Shown: positions 13,753 through 19,341 of the stretch, one piece after another
How the letters are laid out: every line of letters begins with the position of its first letter
Numbering within the stretch: position 1 is the stretch's first letter
Assembly (NCBI GenBank): GCA_038233335.1
Contig: JBBSME010000053.1
Span: 1 to 19,341, forward strand
Length of the DNA: 19,341 nt
Reading direction: 5' to 3'
Source: Iamia sp038233335
GTDB taxonomy: Bacteria > Actinomycetota > Acidimicrobiia > Acidimicrobiales > Iamiaceae
The notes under the pieces: generated by a model
Told to the model about the DNA's origin: nothing
Seen by the model: only the letters and a program-made list of their open reading frames with translations
The model's database searches: none
Made by a program: the position numbers and the translations under genes

Positions 13753-14811
13753 CTAGGCGCTGCGGGGGAGTGCGGCTTCGTCCCAGCCCAGCAGGTCCAC
13801 CCCGGCCGCAGCCGCATAGCGGTCGGTCATCCCGCTGACGTGGCGGACGGCGGCGGCCACCGCGTCCGGTCCGCCCGGCGCCAGGCCGGTGCCCTCGTCA
13901 CCCAGGGCCGAGGGGTGTGCGATGTGGTGCTCGGTGAGGGCGGCGATCAGGCGGGCCGCCCGGTCGGCCTGGCGCACGGCCTCGGGTCGGAGGTAGATGC
14001 GCTCGTAGTTGAACGCCCGGAAGGCGGCCAGCGCGTCGGCCTCGGGTCGACGGAGGGCCACCGTCCCGGTGGCGGAGATGGTGTCGACCATGGCGGTGAT
14101 GAACCGGTGCAGCTGGGTACGGCGGTCGCGGCCCACGACCGAGCTGACCGCGTCGGGCAGGTCGCGGGGGCGGACCACGCCGGCGGCCACCGCGTCCTCG
14201 AAGTCGTGGCACACGTAGGCGATGCGATCGGCCCAGGCCACGACCTCGCCCTCGGCGGTGAGGGGGGCGGGGCGGTTCCAGGAGTGGTTGCGGATGGCAT
14301 CCAGCGTCTCGGCGCACAGGTTGAGCGGCTCCAGGACCACGTCGGCGCCGTAGACAGCGTGGTGGTAGCCCCCCTCGAGGAAGGGCGAGAGGGCCCCCTC
14401 GGAGGCGTGGCCCGCGGGGCCGTGGCCGCAGTCGTGGCCGGTGGCCGCGGCGGCGGTGAGAGGGACGTCGAGGCCGACCGGTCGGGCGATGCTCACCGCG
14501 ACCTGGCAGACCTCGATGGCGTGGGTGAGCCGGGTGCGGAGGTGGTCGTCGTCGGGGGCCACGAAGACCTGGCACTTGCCGGCCAGTCGCCGGAACGCCT
14601 TGGAGTGCTGTATGCGGTCCAGGTCGCGCTCGAAGCAGGTCCGCAGTCGGTCAGGCTCCTCGCCCCGGGCCCGGTTCCCCGCGCCGTGGGGTCGGACCGC
14701 GCCCGGGGCGATGGCGCGGGCCAGGCCCTGCTCCCGTTGGGCCCGCTCGACCAGCTCGAGTCCGGGGGACCCGACCACCAGGGCGGCGTGGGCGACAGCG
14801 ATATCCTTCAT
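13753..14811 (-). CDS. dgt: dGTPase-like HD-domain deoxynucleoside triphosphate triphosphohydrolase
   Basis: 352 residues. Such enzymes split dNTPs into the deoxynucleoside and tripolyphosphate and help balance dNTP pools. The HD metal site is visible: His97 (RTRLTHAIEV), His126-Asp127 (TGHDCGHGPAGHASEG) and Asp195 (AWADRIAYVCHDFEDA). FERDLDRIQHSKAFRRLAGK and AIRNHSWNRP are further family segments. The ATG at 14811 was chosen for its MKDIAVAHAA start and the -10 element seven bases upstream; the open frame continues upstream only as a shadow of obgE. It is divergent from obgE over a 118-base gap. In other actinobacteria dgt is usually near dnaG, so this location is unusual as far as I recall. 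Substrate preference cannot be read from sequence. Confidence 0.92.
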   Translation of the reverse strand: MKDIAVAHAALVVGSPGLELVERAQREQGLARAIAPGAVRPHGAGNRARGEEPDRLRTCFERDLDRIQHSKAFRRLAGKCQVFVAPDDDHLRTRLTHAIEVCQVAVSIARPVGLDVPLTAAAATGHDCGHGPAGHASEGALSPFLEGGYHHAVYGADVVLEPLNLCAETLDAIRNHSWNRPAPLTAEGEVVAWADRIAYVCHDFEDAVAAGVVRPRDLPDAVSSVVGRDRRTQLHRFITAMVDTISATGTVALRRPEADALAAFRAFNYERIYLRPEAVRQADRAARLIAALTEHHIAHPSALGDEGTGLAPGGPDAVAAAVRHVSGMTDRYAAAAGVDLLGWDEAALPRSA

Positions 14812-14818
14812 GGGCCCC

Positions 14819-14824
14819 ACCCTA
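14819..14824 (-). promoter_or_regulatory. Candidate -10 element TAGGGT for dgt
   Basis: On the minus strand TAGGGT fits TANNNT and lies seven bases before the dgt ATG, so the mRNA would start at or next to the start codon. GGGGCC in the gap could also be read as a weak ribosome binding site. Confidence 0.45.
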
Positions 14825-14917
14825 GGGACGAGGTGCGACAGCGCGGGGGCATGGTCGGCGAGTGACCCTGGGGCCTGGTGGCGCGCCGAGGCTTCGGCCC
14901 GGCGCAGCGAGGGCTCG

Positions 14918-14923
14918 TAGGCT
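14918..14923 (+). promoter_or_regulatory. Candidate -10 element TAGGCT for obgE-proB
   Basis: TAGGCT fits TANNNT and lies six bases before the obgE GTG at 14930; the gap has no ribosome binding site. This gives obgE-proB its own leaderless promoter, as expected now that it is separated from rplU-rpmA. Confidence 0.45.
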
Positions 14924-14929
14924 CGGTCG

Positions 14930-16231
14930 GTGTCCGTCTTCGTCGATCGCGCCCAGCTCCACGCCAAGGCGGGCGACGGCGGGGCCGGCGCCGTCTCGGT
15001 CCGCCGGGAGGCCCACGTCCCCCGGGGCGGCCCCGACGGCGGTGACGGCGGCGCCGGGGGATCGGTCTGGCTGGTCGCCGACCACAACGTGGCATCGCTG
15101 CTGGCCTTCCGCGACCACCCCCACCGCCGGGCCGAGTCCGGGTCGCACGGCCAGGGCAAGAAGCGCCACGGCCACGCCGGGACGGACCTCGAGGTCGCGG
15201 TCCCGCCCGGGACGACGGTCCGGACCGCGGAGGGCGAGGTCCTGGCCGACCTCGTCACCTCCGGCGACCGCTGGGCCGCGGCCCGGGGCGGCCAGGGTGG
15301 GCGGGGCAACGCCCGCTTCCTCTCGAACCGGCGCCGGGCCCCGACCTTCGCCGAGCAGGGGGAGGTGGGCGAGGAGCGGTGGCTGGAGATGGAGCTCAAG
15401 CTCATGGCCGACGTGGCCCTGGTGGGCTTTCCCAACGTCGGCAAGAGCACCCTCATCTCGCGCATCTCGGCGGCCAAACCCCGCATCGCGGACTACCCCT
15501 TCACCACCCTGGAGCCCAACCTCGGGGTGGTGCGGGTGGAGGAGGGCCGCGAGCTGGTGGTCGCCGACATCCCCGGCCTCATCGAGGGGGCCAGCGAGGG
15601 GCGGGGCCTGGGCCACGAGTTCCTCCGCCACATCGAGCGGGCCCGGGTCCTGGCCGTGCTGGTCGACCTGTCGCCGCTGGCCCCTCACCCCCCGGCCGAG
15701 CAGGAGCGGATCCTCCTCGCCGAGCTGGAGGCCTACCGCCCCGACATGGTGACCCGACCTCGTGTCGTGGTCGGCAGCCGGGCCGACATGGCCGACGGTT
15801 CGCCGGACGTGTCGGCGCTCCCCGACGGGATCGGCGACCCGGAGGAGGCCCCCGAGGACCTCGCGCCGCACATCATCTCGTCGGTCACCGGGGACGGGCT
15901 GGACGGGCTGGTGGGGCGCTTGGCGACGCTGGTCGACGGAGCCCGCCACGAGGAGCCCCGGACCGACGGCTTCGTCGTCCACCGGCCCGCGCCGGCGGGC
16001 ATCAGCGTGGCTCGCGACGACGACGGCGCCCTGCGGGTGCACGGGCGTCCCGCGGAGCGAGCCGTCGCCCTGTCCGACGTGTCCAGTCCCGACGCCCAGG
16101 CCTACGTCCGCGACCGGTTGGACAAGCTCGGGGTCACCAAGGCCCTGGTCAAGGCCGGGGCCAAGGAGGGGGACGAGGTGCGGATCGGCGCCTTCTCGTT
16201 CGACTACCTCCCCGACGACCGGTCAGGCTGA
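14930..16231 (+). CDS. obgE: Obg family GTPase ObgE/CgtA
   Basis: 433 residues in the three-domain actinobacterial layout. The Gly-rich Obg fold occupies 1-158 (GDGGAGAVSVRREAHVPRGG). The G domain (159 to about 340) has G1 GFPNVGKST (166-174), G2 FTT (191-193) and G3 DIPG (213-216). The OCT domain is about 346-429, ending in the EGDEVRIGAFSFDYLP stretch. The protein binds the large ribosomal subunit and acts in its late maturation and in stress responses. The G4 motif, normally NKxD, reads SRAD (283-286), which is odd for a residue set that recognises guanine; G5 is SSVTG. The start is GTG 14930, giving MSVFVDRAQLHAKAG, the expected opening. proB follows after four bases. It is separated by about 9 kb from rplU-rpmA, its usual neighbours. 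Confidence 0.95.
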   Translation: MSVFVDRAQLHAKAGDGGAGAVSVRREAHVPRGGPDGGDGGAGGSVWLVADHNVASLLAFRDHPHRRAESGSHGQGKKRHGHAGTDLEVAVPPGTTVRTAEGEVLADLVTSGDRWAAARGGQGGRGNARFLSNRRRAPTFAEQGEVGEERWLEMELKLMADVALVGFPNVGKSTLISRISAAKPRIADYPFTTLEPNLGVVRVEEGRELVVADIPGLIEGASEGRGLGHEFLRHIERARVLAVLVDLSPLAPHPPAEQERILLAELEAYRPDMVTRPRVVVGSRADMADGSPDVSALPDGIGDPEEAPEDLAPHIISSVTGDGLDGLVGRLATLVDGARHEEPRTDGFVVHRPAPAGISVARDDDGALRVHGRPAERAVALSDVSSPDAQAYVRDRLDKLGVTKALVKAGAKEGDEVRIGAFSFDYLPDDRSG

Positions 16232-16235
16232 CCGC

Positions 16236-17354
16236 ATGTCCCTGCCCACCGGCCCTCCTCGGACGGTCGTGGTGAAGATCGGCTCCTCGTCGTTGACCGA
16301 CGAGGCGGGCTCGATCGACGAGAGCGCGGTGGCCAAGGTCTGTGCCGAGGTGGCCGCGGCTCGGGGCGCCGGCCATCGGGTGGTGGCCGTCACCAGTGGC
16401 GCCATCGCCGCCGGACTGCCGGTGCTGGGCCTGGCCTCCGATCGGCCGCGTGACTCGGTCACCCTCCAGGCCGTGTCGGCCGTGGGCCAGAGCCGACTCA
16501 TGGGCGTCTGGGACCGCCACCTGGCCGGCCACGACCTGGTGGGCGGCCAGGTGCTGCTGGCCCCGCTCGACTTCGCCGTGCGCGACCAGTACCTCCACGC
16601 CCGGGCCACCCTGGGTCGGTTGCTGGACCTGGGCGTGGTCCCCATCGTCAACGAGAACGACGCCATCGCCGACGACGAGATCCGCTTCGGCGACAACGAC
16701 CGCATCGCCGCCCTGGTGGCCCACCTGGTCGGCGCCGAGGCCCTGGTCCTGCTGACCGACACCGAAGGTCTCCTCACCGCCGATCCCCGGTTCGACTCAT
16801 CGGCCTCGCTCATCGAGGAGATCCTGGAGGTCGACCACCACATGGAGGCCCTGGCCGGCGGGGCCGGCTCAGCCCAGGGGAGCGGGGGCATGGCCACCAA
16901 GCTGGCCGCGGCCAAGATCGCGGCCTGGTCGGGGGTCCGCACCGTGATCGCGGCGGCCGATCGCCCCGGTGTGGTCGCCGATGCGATGGCGGACGCCGGC
17001 GGCGTGGGCACGGTCGTCCGCCCTCGGTCGCGACGCCTCACCGCCCGCAAGCTCTGGATCGCCTTCGCCGTCGGCTCGACCGGCACCGTCGTCGTCGACG
17101 CTGGGGCCCGTCGTGCGCTGGAGGCCGACGGTCGCTCGCTGCTCCCCGCCGGGGTGGTGGGCGCCGAGGGGCGCTTCGCCGCCGGGGCCGCGGTGGAGGT
17201 GGCCGACGACGCCGGGTCGGTGTTCGCCAAGGGGATCGTCTCGCTGGGGGCGGAGGCGCTGCGCGGCGTGTCCGGCGTCCGCACCGCGGACCTGCCCGAG
17301 GGCACCCCCCACGAGGTCATCCACCGCGACGACCTCGTCGTCCTCCCCCGCTGA
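16236..17354 (+). CDS. proB: Glutamate 5-kinase
   Basis: 372 residues, the standard length. It phosphorylates glutamate to gamma-glutamyl phosphate, the first step of proline synthesis. The amino-acid kinase domain (about 8-260) shows VVVKIGSSSL with Lys14, TSGAIAAG (53-60), VNENDAIADDEIRFGDND (138-155) and the Gly-rich GSGGMATK loop (215-222). A C-terminal PUA domain (about 285-365) includes ARKLWIAFAV and HRDDLVV. It starts four bases after obgE and is co-transcribed with it, as in many actinobacteria. proA, the next enzyme, is not in the window: a convergent pspA gene follows. Confidence 0.96.
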   Translation: MSLPTGPPRTVVVKIGSSSLTDEAGSIDESAVAKVCAEVAAARGAGHRVVAVTSGAIAAGLPVLGLASDRPRDSVTLQAVSAVGQSRLMGVWDRHLAGHDLVGGQVLLAPLDFAVRDQYLHARATLGRLLDLGVVPIVNENDAIADDEIRFGDNDRIAALVAHLVGAEALVLLTDTEGLLTADPRFDSSASLIEEILEVDHHMEALAGGAGSAQGSGGMATKLAAAKIAAWSGVRTVIAAADRPGVVADAMADAGGVGTVVRPRSRRLTARKLWIAFAVGSTGTVVVDAGARRALEADGRSLLPAGVVGAEGRFAAGAAVEVADDAGSVFAKGIVSLGAEALRGVSGVRTADLPEGTPHEVIHRDDLVVLPR

Positions 17355-17442
17355 GTCCCTTCTGTGGGTCAACCGCGTCGAAAACAGCGCGGCTGATCGA
17401 CAGAACGGTGGTCCGCCGGGGTGAACAGCGAGGACGGGCTGC

Positions 17443-17466
17443 GGGGCCGTTGCGGGCGCCGGCCCC
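17443..17466. terminator. Hairpin between convergent proB and pspA
   Basis: GGGGCCG and CGGCCCC form a perfect 7-bp stem around a 10-base GC-rich loop, 89 bases after proB and 16 after the pspA stop on the other strand. Placement fits a bidirectional terminator; there is no U-tract. Confidence 0.45.
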
Positions 17467-17481
17467 GGCGTGCGGGACGGG

Positions 17482-18315
17482 TCAGGCGGTGCCGGGCTGG
17501 GGGGTGCCGGGCGAGGGCTCGGCCGGGGGGGAGGTCGCCGGTGCGGCAGCATCACCGGTGAGCTGCTCGGGGGTGGGGGCGGCGGCCTCCGGCGCTCCGA
17601 GGCCCAGCTCGGCCCGCAGCTGGGAGAGGCGGGCCTGGGCCTGGGTGTTCTGGGCGGCCTGCTCGACCTCGAGCATCCGGCCCTCCACCGACTGACCGGT
17701 GAGCTCGGACATCCCCTTGGCCTTGGCGTGGCGGGCCTCGATCTTGTCCCGCACCTCGTTCATGGTGGGGACGTCCTCACCGACGGTGGCCGACAGGGAC
17801 TCCATGGCCTTGTTCATGGACTCCTGCATCTTGGCCTGTTCCAGCTGGCTCAGGAGCTTCTGCTGCTCGGCCAGCTTGCGCTGGAGCAGGACGCCGTTCT
17901 GGGAGACGGCTGCCTTGGCCTGGTCTGAGGCCTGGGTGGCGGAGAGGGCCATGGCCTCCAGCTCGGCCACCTCGGCCTCGACGGTGATGAGCTGGTTGGC
18001 GATGGTCTCGGCCGCCCGGGTGTACTCCACGGCCTTGGTGTCGTCCCCGGCCTTGGCCGCTTCCTCGGCCATGAGGATGGCCTGGCGGGCGTTGGCGTTG
18101 AGCTTCTCCAGCTGCTCCTGGGCGCGGCCGAGTCGGAGCTCGGTCTGCTTCTGCTGGGCGATCACGTTGGCCGCCTGCTCGGTGAGGGTGCGGTGGTTCC
18201 GCTGGGCCTCGTCGATGGCTTGTCGGAGCTGGACCTTCGGATCGGCCTTCTCGTCGAACTTCTGGTTGCCGCTGGCTGTGAGGTAGCTCCAGAAGCGGCG
18301 GAAGAGCTTGATCAT
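17482..18315 (-). CDS. pspA: PspA/IM30 family membrane-stress protein
   Basis: 277 residues starting MIKLFRRFWSYLTASGNQKF, an amphipathic membrane-binding helix, followed by long Ala/Gln/Glu-rich coiled coils (about 25-220) typical of the ESCRT-III-like PspA/Vipp1 superfamily. PspA binds stressed inner membrane and helps preserve the proton gradient. The last 45 residues are Pro/Ala-rich, which the E. coli protein lacks. No pspB, pspC or clgR is visible nearby. Only 28 bases separate its ATG from the stop of murJ upstream, and this gap holds a -10 element (TATGCT), so pspA can be expressed alone or by read-through from murJ. Confidence 0.92.
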   Translation of the reverse strand: MIKLFRRFWSYLTASGNQKFDEKADPKVQLRQAIDEAQRNHRTLTEQAANVIAQQKQTELRLGRAQEQLEKLNANARQAILMAEEAAKAGDDTKAVEYTRAAETIANQLITVEAEVAELEAMALSATQASDQAKAAVSQNGVLLQRKLAEQQKLLSQLEQAKMQESMNKAMESLSATVGEDVPTMNEVRDKIEARHAKAKGMSELTGQSVEGRMLEVEQAAQNTQAQARLSQLRAELGLGAPEAAAPTPEQLTGDAAAPATSPPAEPSPGTPQPGTA

Positions 18316-18321
18316 GGTCTG

Positions 18322-18327
18322 AGCATA
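18322..18327 (-). promoter_or_regulatory. Candidate -10 element TATGCT for pspA
   Basis: On the minus strand TATGCT fits TANNNT very well and lies six bases before the pspA ATG, without a ribosome binding site in between. A leaderless pspA mRNA is likely. No sigma-54-type site, such as E. coli pspA uses, is seen. Confidence 0.5.
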
Positions 18328-18343
18328 CCGACGGCGGTGCTGG

Positions 18344-19341
18344 TCAGGGAGACCGGCGGAGGCGGGCCGGGAGGCGTCGGTCGAGGCCGGTGTCGTCGAA
18401 CACCCCGAAGCCGATGGCGGCGGCGATGTACGCGAGCCCGCCGACGGGGACGGCGGCGGCCACGCCGAGCGGCAGGAGGTCCGGGTCGACGCTGACGAAC
18501 CCGGCGACGACCGCCACCACGGCTGCGGCCATCAGGGCGCCCGAGCCGAGGCAGCTCAGGAGGGTGGCGGCCAGCCCTCGGAGGTCGAAGCCGGCGGGGA
18601 GGCGGCGCAGGAGCACCAGCAGGGCGACCACGGCGGCGGCGAGGTAGGCGGTGGAGTAGGCCGAGGTGAGGCCGATGATGCCGAACGGCGCCGCCAGCAC
18701 CACCGCGAAGGCGATGTTGGTCAGGTTCTCGCCGTTGTTGATCCAGAACGGTCGGCGGGTGTCCTGCACCGCGTAGAAGGCCCGCAGGACGAACAGGTAC
18801 ACCGAGAAGCCCAGCAGGCCCGGGGCGAACCCGGCCAGGCCACGGGCGATGTTGACCGCATCCTCGAGGTCACCGCCGGGAGCGGTCAGGGTTGCATCGG
18901 GGCCGAGCCGGACGATCAGGGTGGCCAGGGTCAGGTACCCGACCGAGGCCGGGACCATCACCGCGATCAGGAGGCGCAGGCCCTGGAGGAGCCGGTCGTG
19001 GAAGTCCTGCCAGCGGCGGGCCACGTAGGCCCGGGCCAGGTCCGGTTGGAAGGTGGTCATCAGCGACACGGCCAGCAGTCCGTGCGGGAGCTGGAAGAAC
19101 ATGAAGCCGAGCTGGTAGTCGCGGACCGTCCCGCGGTCGGCGAAGGCCAGCCACAGGACCGTCTGGGCCGCGATCTGGTTGGCGATCACGTAGCCCAGGG
19201 TCCATCCCGACAGTCGGGCTGCGACCCGGACGGCCGGGTGGCGCAGGGACGGACGGAAGCGCAGCCGCACCCCGGCTCGCCACAGCGCGGGGAGCAGGGA
19301 CACGGCCATGGCCACGATGCCGGCGGTGGTGCCCAGGCCCA
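18344..19341 (-). CDS. murJ: Lipid II flippase MurJ (MviN family), C-terminal part; start lies beyond the right edge
   Basis: About 332 codons of the C-terminal part are present; the frame stays open to the last base, where it reads GLGTTAGIVAMAVSLLPAL, so the GTG at 19315 is internal and not a start. MurJ moves the peptidoglycan precursor lipid II across the membrane. Hydrophobic segments alternate with short loops. Recognisable MOP-superfamily stretches are FFQLPHGLLAVSLMTTFQPD, RAFYAVQDTRRPFWINNGEN and the LTSAYSTAYLAAAVVALLVL helix. It ends in a short Arg-rich tail. In mycobacteria MurJ has a long C-terminal extension with a pseudokinase; this copy ends right after the membrane domain and lacks it. 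Confidence 0.9.
   Translation of the reverse strand, partial: GLGTTAGIVAMAVSLLPALWRAGVRLRFRPSLRHPAVRVAARLSGWTLGYVIANQIAAQTVLWLAFADRGTVRDYQLGFMFFQLPHGLLAVSLMTTFQPDLARAYVARRWQDFHDRLLQGLRLLIAVMVPASVGYLTLATLIVRLGPDATLTAPGGDLEDAVNIARGLAGFAPGLLGFSVYLFVLRAFYAVQDTRRPFWINNGENLTNIAFAVVLAAPFGIIGLTSAYSTAYLAAAVVALLVLLRRLPAGFDLRGLAATLLSCLGSGALMAAAVVAVVAGFVSVDPDLLPLGVAAAVPVGGLAYIAAAIGFGVFDDTGLDRRLPARLRRSP

Overview
The window is very GC-rich, densely packed chromosomal DNA from an actinobacterium. Its gene set, the leaderless-type promoters and the DUF222-like partial gene best fit Acidimicrobiia or a related deep-branching actinobacterial group; that placement is an inference, since no rRNA is present. There are no tRNAs, rRNAs, CRISPR arrays, insertion sequences or phage genes.

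Left part (1-6020). A partial minus-strand gene (DUF222/HNH 13E12 type) runs off the left edge. Next to it is a minus-strand pseudogene of a conserved actinobacterial protein that has lost its middle and its frame. Divergent from it is a plus-strand series: a B12-binding-type radical SAM protein (TIGR03960), its DUF2344 partner (TIGR03936), an RNase E/G with a long Gly/Arg-rich N-terminal tail, then ribosomal proteins L21 (rplU) and L27 (rpmA). These genes concern RNA processing and ribosome assembly; the role of the radical SAM/DUF2344 pair is not established.

Middle part (6021-13608). A repeat- and hairpin-rich convergent gap leads to an envelope-associated block: an RDD membrane protein (minus), a SpoIIM-like membrane protein (plus), and facing it a tightly coupled minus-strand operon of a multi-pass membrane protein, DUF4129, DUF4350, MoxR ATPase and DUF58. 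From memory, the order and orientation match Mycobacterium tuberculosis Rv3689-Rv3695. The likely theme is a membrane-associated MoxR chaperone with a VWA-like DUF58 partner.

Right part (13753-19341). A dGTPase-like HD phosphohydrolase (dgt) lies back to back with obgE, which is followed 4 bases later by proB. Convergent to proB is a PspA/IM30 membrane-stress protein, preceded on the same strand by the C-terminal part of the lipid II flippase MurJ, which runs off the right edge.

Two themes cut across the window. First, the usual rne-rplU-rpmA-obgE-proB block is split here by about 9 kb holding the MoxR block and dgt. Second, most operon heads have a TANNNT -10 element only 5-11 bases before the start codon, indicating leaderless transcripts. 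I did not find a convincing wholly new multi-gene system. The least understood units are the radical SAM/DUF2344 pair and the MoxR/DUF58 block.
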